64,000 bases of DNA from Seiridium cupressi. Taxonomy: Eukaryota; Ascomycota; Sordariomycetes; Amphisphaeriales; Sporocadaceae. Numbering within the stretch: the first letter of the stretch is position 1; every line of letters starts with the position of its first letter. This document shows positions 55,078 through 64,000 of the stretch, one piece after another. Made by a program: the position numbers and the translations under genes. The notes under the pieces are model-generated. The model had not been told where the DNA came from. It saw nothing but the letters and a program-made list of their open reading frames with translations, and ran no database searches. The stretch is from NCBI GenBank assembly GCA_036674765.1, contig JARVKI010000109.1, positions 1-64,000 of the forward strand. Direction: 5' to 3'.

Positions 55078-57109
55078 TCAGAGTCTTTGGTGAAGAGGTT
55101 TCCGGTCAGTGCTATAGCCATGCATGCCGCCCTAAATGGAGAGGGAGAACCCTGGTCAGCCTATATTTCTCTATAAGATTTTATTAGGGTGTATGCGTAC
55201 AAGTGAGCAGGACTGACGCTCCCGAACGAATTTGCTATACCGCATACAATTTCCGCGTCTTTCTTCAATGCTTTCTGTGATTCAAGAAAAAGTATTAGTT
55301 GACAGCTTGGCATGATGGCAATACACTTACGTCGATTGTGCGCCTTGCCAGCGCACCACCCGGACCGAGCCGTGGCCGGTTCGGGTCATGGGCCACTAAT
55401 AAGATCCGGGATAGGTGATATAGTTGCCAACCAAGTGCGATTGATTCGCTGAGGACGAAGATGTCAGGAAACCCATCACCACTTTTCCGGTCTTCAATAA
55501 ATATTGGGTCGAACGAGGGTGGTTTCGATGTCACCCAGTCCTGAGCGTACGCCACAAGCTCCTGATACGTGGTGGCATCGTTTTCATCTCCAAAGCAATA
55601 GTTCACCACATTATGTAGATGTAAAGTGATTCTGAGAGCCCAGTGGTGATCATCGTTACCTTGATCCAATCCGAAATCAGCTGGGTCTATATCGAGGATG
55701 ACATAGTCTGGCTCCTGGTTGATGACAGCAAAATAAAGTCTGATGCGTAACGATGCCCAATTGATGTCCTGCTCTACTTCGTCATGTAGTGTGATTCGAT
55801 CCAGTTGCATCATTTGTTGGTACCGTAAGCCTGCTGGGTTCTCGTTGAGTCGCAACCCATCGCAAGTGTTGCGTTCCAAATCGTCATACAGTTTATACAA
55901 AATACTAGTTAATAACTGTGGCATGTCTGAGCAGGCGCGGAATTCCATTTCAGCTATATCCCCGTGGTTATAGCTGTCCAAATAAAACTGACTAGCATTT
56001 GCCAGTTTGGGGAAGCCCATCAGCTTCAAGCTCAGAGCTGAAATGGCTGCGATGATTTTGAGCAAAGGGCGATGCTCGGTGGCCATGTTCGGAATTGTTG
56101 TAGCGAAGCTTTTCTCATAGCTCCCACAGTCGAAAACCGGTGAAAGGGTCTCTACGAAGTGTCGCAATAAATCTGCACCCTGCTTATTGCACCAGTCCAG
56201 TAACGTTGGCTGGCCTCGTAGAAGAGGATGTGTCTCAACCTTTGTGTGGCTACATAGTGTTCCTTGTAATGCGGGTGGTATCGAACTATCGATGGTCTTG
56301 GACACCGCTGTGGGGGAGTGGTCGCCAAATCCATCGGATTGATCTGAGAAAAGTGTTCTTTGTATGGCCGGAGAATCGTTGTAAATGAAAGATGGTGTGT
56401 TTAAGGCGCCATGAACGCTATCCAGCGCCGGATTAATGACAGGAGAAGTTAGTGAATGACTTTGCCCGCCGATACCTGGTTGCAGGTCCTGACTTGGTGT
56501 AGTGTCATTGGGAGAATAGTGGCTTGACGAGTGTGTCGGCGGAATGATGCCATCCTTTTCGCCTTCGAAGCCTTTGCGTTCCACGGGGCTCAGCCGCTCG
56601 TCGTATAAGCTGCTGATATCGTATGTTTCGTCGACGAATCTTATATTTCTTTGCGCCGTTCTACACCATTTCTGGTTCTTCGAAAACCCCAGCTCCCCAG
56701 TATCGAGGCTGAGATCGACGTTAGTGTTTAGACGTGGTGTCTGCGACAGTGACTTACGAAGCATTCTGTGTATGTCGAAATCGAATCTTCGAACTCCGGC
56801 GGCAGACTTGGCCGCGCTTGGTGCAGTTGCCACATGTCTGCTTCTTGTCGCCTTGAATGGCGGATAAGATACTGGCGACGAATATCTCGCATCATGGAGT
56901 GACTTACACTTGAGATGCCTGAAAGAAGTGCACGGTCAGATTTGCCGGGCGAATAGGAGAGACACGGCAGGGCCGGAGCACTGATGGGACATACCTTTCG
57001 CGGCAGCTCTATAGACGCAACCGCTGGTCAGCGACACTTGCATGTAGTTGAGGTGTATTTGTGGATCTAAACATACGTCGCAGCCCCGTTTCCTGGCTGG
57101 CTCTGACAT
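55078..57109 (-). CDS. Zn2Cys6 transcription factor with micro-exons
   Basis: Seven exons (57109-57077, 57008-56995, 56918-56908, 56851-56758, 56708-55331, 55274-55201, 55132-55078) give 552 residues. The Gal4-type cluster is built from four exons: KRGCD + SCRE(R) + HLK(C) + DKKQTCGNCTKRGQVC, giving C-X2-C-X6-C-X5-C-X2-C-X6-C. Exons 2 and 3 are only 14 and 11 nt. The linker SKNQKWCRTAQRNIRFVDET is typical of one large regulator group, and the middle domain (LLRHFVETLSPVFDC, LLKIIAAISALSLKL) is the fungal-specific domain. The frame stops at TGA 55080-55078 after GNLFTKDS. The expected end (EQVALLDIL...TFGWPTSTM, stop at 55008) follows in the next frame, so one extra T has probably cut 23 residues. 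Lies between CPR and the P450, head-to-head with the P450, and may control both. Confidence 0.8.
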
Positions 57110-57918
57110 CAGTCCTATCTTCTGACTGCCGCGGACATCGATATTGCTGGTATGACAGCCCGTGGACCGCACGCTGATTCCGAATGTCCCACCGAGATGC
57201 GGACCAATTTTCACAGGGAGCCACTCCGCAGTTTCGTATCCCTTTCAAAATTTGTAAGGCAAGTGACGACAATGGCGAGGCACGTGGACACATTAAGGAA
57301 GAGAAAAGGCAACAAAGTCCGGGTGCCTGCGATCGATCTGGGTTGTGGAGCACAGCGAAGTCTGGGGGTGGTTAGTTGGGCTGTGGGGTGGGTGAGTTTG
57401 GGCGTCCCCGCGTCGCCGAGGCACTGAAGGGCACCCAAAACCACCCACACATGGCACTTTTCACTGGGGCTTCGATGGAGTGCACACGCGGGGTATGGCC
57501 ACGGAAAATGGAGGAAATCAAAGTATCCCCGCTGTTGAGTTGAATCACGGGCGTGGAGACCTCAGGTTGTGCTGCACCAGCCTTGCTTTAAAGAATGGCT
57601 CCGCAATTAGCTTCTCCTTCAGACGAGACAGGAATTTTTTGCGCGACCGTATATCCGCAGTGGACTATGACGCTAGCGAGGGCAACCCGCTTCCTTGATA
57701 GGCAGCTTTCTCTAATAGGCAGTTTTTGAACGCTGTCAGCATTGAGCTTCAACTACTTAGGGACGCGCTGGGCTGGCCACGAACATGTATCTCAACATCA
57801 GAAAATTATTACTCGTTCAACTAGTCTGATTCCTTTCACCCAAACCACATTGACATATAGTTGGTCATATACTCTTTTATACCGATTTATTGTGTACGCA
57901 TTGGTCGTGGTTTGAGCC
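57110..57918. promoter_or_regulatory. Divergent promoter, regulator and P450
   Basis: About 810 bp between the start codons of the Zn2Cys6 gene (minus) and the CYP53-like gene (plus). No coding sequence supported. Expected to hold both promoters. Confidence 0.5.
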
Positions 57919-59557
57919 ATGGAGTGGCCTTTGACGCCTCGAGAGGCCGTTCCTTATGGAGCGGCTCTGATAGTGTCTTGTTTTGTTTACTTTGTTTTGT
58001 ATCCTGTCGTCGTTTACTTCAGAGACCCTAAAGGTAAGGCAATTCTCCCATCCTTTGGAGGGAGAAGAATGTATTGATGCTGACACGACCCAAGGCTTGC
58101 GTCGATTCCCCAATTTCAGCCCTTTCGCAGGACTTTCGAATATACCATTCATGGTTCTCGCTCATGGTGGAGCCCGATCCGCGCATCTAGCTAAACTCCA
58201 CAAGAAAGAGCCTGTCCTGCGAACCGGGCCCAATACCCTGTCGTTTGGAAGCGTGCGTGCAATCAAGGATATCTACGGCCATGGCACACCCTGCACCAAG
58301 GACGAGTCCTACATCGTTACTGCCAGCAGTCACTATCACTTGGCCGATGTAATCGATAAGGGCGAGCATGCCAGGAAGCGGAAAGTACTGTCCTCGGCCT
58401 ACGCATTGAAGAACCTCGAGTCTTGGGAGTATAAGGTAGCCGACAAGGTGGAAAGAATGATTGCACAGTTTGACAAGCGCTGCACGGCGCCTCTGCCCGC
58501 GGGAAAACACCCCGAACCAAAGGATCTAAACGTCGACTTTCGCATGTGGGCGAATTTCTTCTCACTTGATGCCATAGCCGATATTGGTGTTTCTGAAAGA
58601 CTCAATCTCATTGACATGGGTGACGACTGGGTTGAAGCGCAGAACAAGGACGGATCTCTTTTCCAAGCCAAGATCCGCGACAGTCTATATCCCATAGCTC
58701 GCAAGCAGTCTTATCTGGTGTGGAGCTATGACTTTTATAAAGTCATCGACAAGCTGTCCAACATCATTCCCTTTTATCGGCAGATGTCCAAGGCCAGTCA
58801 CGGCTGGGACGGCATCGTGCTCCGCCGTGGACAGAAAAGGTTGGACCGCTATCGAGCAGGAGAGAAATTGGATGACTTCTTTCAAGCACTCATGGAGGAT
58901 AAAAACAGCTCTCCCAACAATCTGGAATGGGGCGAGATCATTGCCGAGATCAATATCATGATGAACGCAGGAAGCGTCACGACCGCCATTGCCCTCACGA
59001 ACGTCTTGTACCAGCTCATACGAAACCCAAAGATTCTGGCTCGACTCCAGGAGGAGATCGACGCTGTCCTGGATGCAGATGAGGTTGTCGCACCTTACGA
59101 CAAGGTGAAGCATCTGCCATACCTGAAAGCTTGCCTTGATGAATCACTGCGCTTATTCCCTCCCACACCGCACGGGCTGCCCAGGAAAACACCACCGGAG
59201 GGCTGGTCAGTGATGGGACACTTCATTCCCGGCAACACGACAGTCAGCATATCAGCATTTGTGGCCCACCGCGATGAGACAGTCTTCCATGACGCCGAGT
59301 CGTATATCCCGGAACGATGGCTAGGCGAAGAAGGCAAGAACCTCCAGTCGTCCTTTATTACCTTTTCGGCCGGAGCGAGAGGATGCATCGGTCGCAACAT
59401 TTCGTATCTGGAGCAAGCTGTGCTTCTGGCATCAGTGGTTCACAGATACGACTTCGCCCTTGGCCGTGGATTTGAGCTCAAGCGAGAGGAGACCATGAAC
59501 CACATCCTGGGCGATATGCCAGTAAAGGTGTGGCGGAGGGAATTGGGAACAGAATGA
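57919..59557 (+). CDS. Cytochrome P450, benzoate 4-monooxygenase-like
   Basis: Two exons (57919-58033, 58095-59557) give 525 residues. After a membrane anchor (residues about 13-32) come VRAIKDIYGHGTPCTK and GEHARKRKVLSSAYALKNLE, as in benzoate para-hydroxylase-type P450s. Next are an I-helix NIMMNAGSVTTAIALTN (AGxxT with a Ser-Val insertion as in that group), the K-helix ESLR, SYIPERWL and the heme loop FSAGARGCIGR with Cys near residue 469. CYP53 enzymes turn benzoate into 4-hydroxybenzoate; relatives demethylate or hydroxylate other aromatics, so the substrate is inferred. The single 61-bp intron removes a frame-breaking piece and rejoins DPKG to LRRFPNF. Neighbours are its own regulator and a CPR. 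Confidence 0.92.
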
Positions 59558-60292
59558 AGCCATTTCGTTTAGCGGATTGAATTTGAGCATAGCATTTGAG
59601 GTTTTTATCATCTGGGCATAGAGGAATGAGATAGATGTCACCAAGTAGAGACATACACCTTTTTGAACGATAACTATATCCATGGTGCGCCAACAAACCC
59701 TTACCATAAGAGTGTGCAAACCGTACTATCGCACTGGTAGTTCCGACATAATGTAGGTATGTATGTAGGTATCATTGGAGCGGCTGGCCTTTGGCAGGGC
59801 CAGGTCTTGGCAATTCCGACAATTTTCGCATCGTCGTCCACCGTGGCTCCAATGGCATACGAGCAGGACTGGGCTGTGCAAAAGTACAATGTAATTACCC
59901 CCACGCCTCCACGCGGTGAGATGTGGTCAGGGCAGTTCCAGCGGCTGCCTGCTCCACTTTTCTGTGCTCAGTTGGCAAGAGCAGCGGAAGAGCCTGGAGA
60001 CTTGGAATTCTACTTGACGACTCCACCTCTTACGGTTTTCAGGATGTGACAAAGTTCCTAGAACGATTTGTTCACCAAGCATTGAAAATCTAGGGCATAC
60101 AGTTTGGAGTTTACGGTCAGCCTTCAATTGATCTGCGGCCATGGCTGCGCCTCAGCTCAGGCTGCCGCGGCAGTAAGACAGGGGCAAACCCGGGCGACGA
60201 GTCGGGGATATAATAAGGCTCGCACATCGCTTTCGTCGTGGCGGCATTCAACACCTCAGCCTTGTGCAACTTCCGACGTTTCACAGGCCTAC
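59558..60292. other. Intergenic
   Basis: P450 3' flank and promoter of the large orphan gene. An open frame at 59759-60049 has no motif. No gene seen. Confidence 0.55.
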
Positions 60293-63200
60293 ATGGAGGC
60301 TAGTAGTCCAGCGCGCGAAGTAAATGGGTTAGAGAAGGTGGAATGGCTCGCAGATCTGTACAAATGTATAAGACGATTGATTCCAGCCCCGAGGTTCCGC
60401 TTACGATATATCGGCTAACAGCAAGCTTATAGGGCAGTGCTTCACCACAAGCGAGACGGCGAACCCAGCCATCTCCAGTGATCTTGGCGTCGATGGCTTC
60501 ACAGCTTCACTGACAAGCCATCACATGCTACTACAGGTCACCGCTCCGGATCCTCACTGCGGTCTTGTCTTTGTGCGGGGTCGATTTGCAAACAACGCGG
60601 GATCTATCCTTGCCAGAGCACAGGGTTCTATCTACCGCAAGAGCAGGGATCTGTTCGGCGCTCGACTGGCTAGAGCCACACACGATAGTGATATCGAGTA
60701 CGGTGCGACAAAGGCGCAAGGATGGATTAACCTCCGTTGGCCGTACATTCACTATGAACTAAAAAGGAAGAACATGCCGGGGGATCGCGACACAGGATCG
60801 CTCGAGCAAATAACGTTCGTACGAGATGGCGTGGTATTCCAAGCGATCAGAGTTAAGTGGGGAAGTGAGAGCTCCGTTGGTGGGTGTGACCACGATGACG
60901 ACCCGGATATGCGTGATACAGTTACCATCAACCTTCAAACTGGAGGGCGCGTGCGGTTTGGAGTAAGCAAACTTTTGGTGCTGCCTTATACCCTCTGTAG
61001 CCCGCTCTAAGAGCGACTACGCCTAGTTAGGTGGACTTTCTCGAAAAAAGAAAACATGAGCTTAAATCCTGCTCAGCCACCAAGCAGACTCGAAATAGGA
61101 ATCGCTGACCAGAGGTGTTATAGTGTCCCTGCTCAGCTACTCGACCTCCAAAGTCAGACAACTTTGACATCAGAGTCGACAATGACACAAGTAAGGTCTT
61201 GACATGTATCAGTACCAAGTATGAGAGACGTCTCGAGACGCAATTATTCTTCAATGGTGTCTCCGAAGGCTTCAATCACATGTCTGCGACCTTTGAAAAT
61301 GCCGAAGCGGCGGATACCACGACAATACACGCGCTGGAAGTCTCCAAAGGACAGCCGACCTACATCGTCTATGCGCTTGCTATCCGAGGAGTAAATGATC
61401 CACAATTATCTGCTCAATCAGTACCGTTCGATGATATTCAGGACTACTTGGGCATCGGTTGGGCATCTACGAACATGATTGATAGATTGTGGACGGCAGC
61501 CTGTTCTCCGAACTACGAAGGCGCTGAGGCTGTGGAAGGTTGTGCTATTGGGAGAGGCGTAGAGCAGATTCTCGGAGTTGCAGCAATACCTCTTTGTCCA
61601 AAAGGCGTCAAGCTGGGATGGGGGGAAGAGGGCCCGCAGTTAAGTCAGAAAAAGGATAGGGCACCGGAAAGCTTCGAGATCGCGCTTGTCCAAACCATCA
61701 TGACTGCGCAATTCATTGATATACAATCGACTTTGTGAGTTCTTTACCCCTTTGCCAATGCATCCAATCATCGACTTCTAACACTGGGCAGCTTCCAAAT
61801 CAGGCTTCTCGTCAAAGCCCACAATTTTATCGCCTCAAGACATTTAGAGATAGATCTGCTTGAGGATGCACAACCGCTAGAAAATATTAGGGCGAATTAC
61901 CTTCGGAGGATCCGTCGTGCTCTTGAGGCAGCGCTCGGATGGCTTGTTCATACTGACTTCAGACGCAGCAGAATTTTTCCGGGTGTAAGCAGCCTGGGCA
62001 GCAACCATCATCAAGGCCCCTCACCACGAAGACAGGCTGAGTGCGATAGAGCCAAAGCCGATGCCAGCTTCGATCAAGACTACAATCGTAGCTGTTATGC
62101 TACTATAGCTGTGTGGTACGTACATTATTAGGCCCTTAGCTGCCTCATTACGCTTGTTTTCAGGGTGCAATCAATATCTTGATAGCCAGATACTCCCTGG
62201 ACCTGTCGCAAAGTCCACCATACCAACTTTGAAGGCCATCGCTAACCTCAATTTGATGCCAGGTACGTGATGAAACACTGCCCATCTGCTGTATCAAACG
62301 AATTCAAGACGCGCATTCTCAGTTCAAAGCTTGCGTCGGCCTATCAGTCCGTCCAGTCTCGGGCAGCAAGAGATAAAGAGCCTACGCCAAAGAACGACAT
62401 ACTGCAATGGTATCATGTGAGTAGTTTCTTGACTCTTATGAATTTCTCTGACCCATGAAGAGTGGGCGATGTGGCTTAAGTGAGGTACAATTCGAGACCT
62501 GATTGGGAACCTATGTTGGGCTAGTCTAGAAGTAAGCACTGACAGCCATTTTCTACAGATGAGTACACTATTATTGATATGCGACCAAACCATCGAAACA
62601 GAGGACTCTGGAACGATGCGCTTGTTTGAAAAGGCCAAAATTGATCGACAAGAGCTACTCCATACCCAGCAGCGCTTTCAAAGATATGCATCAAGGCTTA
62701 AACCAGGCAAGATGGATTATTACTCTTCCAAGCATGAGGAATTGGACCGCGTGGTCCTGTTGGGAGAAGAATTGGGACTTGAATCTCTCGATCGGGAAGC
62801 TGCGGCATCTGCCCATATCGTCTCCCGCGCAAGACAGACCAAGGCTCGTCTCGAGGCGAGAAGACGGACACCGAGATTCAATCAAGGGCCCACAGCTTGG
62901 AATGCTCGACACGAGCCACTCAATAGCCCTTGGGAACTAGTGTGTACGAATCATGAGCTGTACCTGCGAATAGCTTCGGAAAGCAATATCGAAAGTGTCA
63001 GGCAGAGGGTCTTTGAATATATGACGTCAGATTATTCATTCATGGCGTCTTGGGATATATCAGACGGCGACATGATCGCCAAGTGGTGGGACTTCGAGCC
63101 AGGCGCAATTATTTGCGCTACTATAATTGACTTGAAGACTGAAGGTATGAAAAGATTTCCGTTGTCTCGGTATTCAGTAGGAAAACAATAGACGTTGCAG

Positions 63201-63954
63201 CTCACACGGATGCGATGAGCCTGTTCTTTTGCTTCACCCTTTCTGGTGGCAATTCGAGATGGCTAATTCATAATGGCTAGGGAGACTGCCTTCTGCCGCG
63301 TTAGAGGCACCTACAGAGCAAAATATAAAGCATTACATCGGCGAGCTCCCATCTCAGGCTGATTTGGCTTTACACCAGCCTGATCACAGCGAATGGCTTG
63401 ATCCACATAACAGGCATAACCAAGAATCGCCTCGTGGTCATCAAGCAAAGCAATTTCTTGGCACAAACGAGTCCGGGCGGCCGTTTGAGTGGATCGATTA
63501 CAAGCCCAGAAGCGAGTTTCACCCGGTAAGCACCACCTGCATCTGCAGATTTGTGCAGTGACTGACGTGGAAGCAGGTGTGGTGGACGCATTCGTTGGAT
63601 GACACGCCGGAATTCTATGAAGTAAAGCAAACAAGGAATGTTTATGAACGACATAATTTCATCAAATATCTGGAAACACGCAGATCACGGAACGTCGTTG
63701 AAGATGCCATATACGCGGAGGTGAATATCAGAGAAAAGATTAAGCCCATAGATCTGCAGGCCCTTAGCTGTTTCGATCTATGTTTGACGGATCAGTCCGA
63801 TCTCCGGTTGCAAGACGTGAAGGCTCCCTCCGAGCCAACCGTACCGGCGGTAAAACTTCACTACAGCTTGTTGATGTTGAGGTTGCGCGACAGCGTGCGT
63901 TCTCCGAGCGAATCTCCGACCCCGAGTAGAGCTAATTTGAACCCAGCTTGTTGA
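60293..63954 (+). CDS. Large uncharacterised protein, eight exons
   Basis: Exons 60293-60365, 60433-60962, 61124-61734, 61792-62115, 62263-62416, 62559-63144, 63281-63525 and 63577-63954 all join in phase and give 966 residues. I do not recognise the family. There is no signal peptide and no clear membrane segment. The N-terminal part looks folded (LTSHHMLLQVTAPDPHCGLV, FVRGRFANNAGSIL, GWINLRWPYIHYELK). The middle has TIHALEVSKGQPTYIVYALA and a helical LRRIRRALEAALGWLVHTDF. The last third is charged and helical (FEKAKIDRQELLHTQQRF, then KARLEARRRTP) with a Trp-rich piece (SGRPFEWIDYKPRSEFHPVWW). Four introns are longer than usual here (136-161 bp). It lies beside the P450/CPR group but need not belong to it. 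Intron 1 has a weak GTATAA donor. Confidence 0.7.
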
Positions 63955-64000
63955 TCTCGATGTGAAGCATCGCATTTTGTAAGCCAATATTATTTCTTAT

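Noticed and set aside
59759..60049. 96-codon frame upstream of the orphan gene
   Set aside because: No motif, no splice link to the 60293 start, and not conserved-looking.
1..64000. Complete secondary-metabolite gene cluster with PKS, NRPS, terpene synthase or DMAT core
   Set aside because: No core enzyme motif seen in any frame; only tailoring-type enzymes, regulators and transporter remains are present.
1..64000. CRISPR arrays, tRNA or rRNA genes
   Set aside because: No regular spacer repeats and no tRNA cloverleaf or rRNA core sequence recognised by eye; a tRNAscan run would settle tRNAs.

Overview
The window is nuclear DNA of a filamentous ascomycete (Pezizomycotina). The evidence is the short introns of about 41-90 bp with GT..AG ends and CTAAC/CTGAC-type branch sites, a class I/III-type chitin synthase, Zn2Cys6 regulators, PTH11/rhodopsin-type fungal 7TM proteins, a HET-domain relic, and a block whose base pattern is that of repeat-induced point mutation (RIP). 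I cannot name the species from sequence alone. All gene models were spliced by eye: exon borders were chosen where GT..AG sites, reading phase and family-like protein sequence agree.

Layout. 1-2960 is an extremely AT-rich block with almost no CA/TG dinucleotides, a RIP-destroyed repeat, ending abruptly next to an NmrA-like gene relic. 4.8-9.6 kb holds a PRELI/MSF1 mitochondrial protein, a two-finger C2H2 protein and a cytochrome P450 resembling trichodiene-oxygenase-type enzymes. 11.2-23.3 kb holds two fungal 7TM (rhodopsin/PTH11-like) genes flanking a compact set: a Zn2Cys6 regulator divergent from a salicylate-hydroxylase-like FAD monooxygenase, then a secreted SRPBCC-fold protein and a secreted tyrosinase. 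23.7-42.9 kb is mostly housekeeping: a possible GPI-anchored protein, a 2H phosphodiesterase-like protein, a 1533-residue protein with the architecture of PNUTS/Ppn1, the SM protein Sly1, a frameshifted Kin17-family gene and a chitin synthase whose first intron appears to be GC-AG. 43-51.6 kb is gene-poor and rich in wreckage: a HET-domain fragment, a P450 N-terminal fragment, an MFS sugar-transporter pseudogene with at least three single-base indels and a stop, and a regulator whose 5' end is unclear. 52.3-59.6 kb holds an NADPH-cytochrome P450 reductase, a Zn2Cys6 regulator whose zinc cluster is split by two micro-exons, and a benzoate-4-monooxygenase-like P450. 60.3-63.95 kb is an eight-exon gene for a 966-residue protein I do not recognise.

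Functional reading. No polyketide synthase, NRPS, terpene synthase or DMAT core enzyme is present. The accessory genes instead suggest oxidation of aromatic compounds. One module has ring hydroxylation (FAD monooxygenase), phenol oxidation (tyrosinase), an SRPBCC protein and a local regulator. The other pairs a P450 with its own electron donor (CPR) and a local regulator. Both are inferences from family resemblance and gene order. The most unusual items are the micro-exon zinc cluster, the CPR-regulator-P450 trio, the 966-residue orphan, the PNUTS-like protein, and an open frame that runs on from the chitin synthase stop codon.
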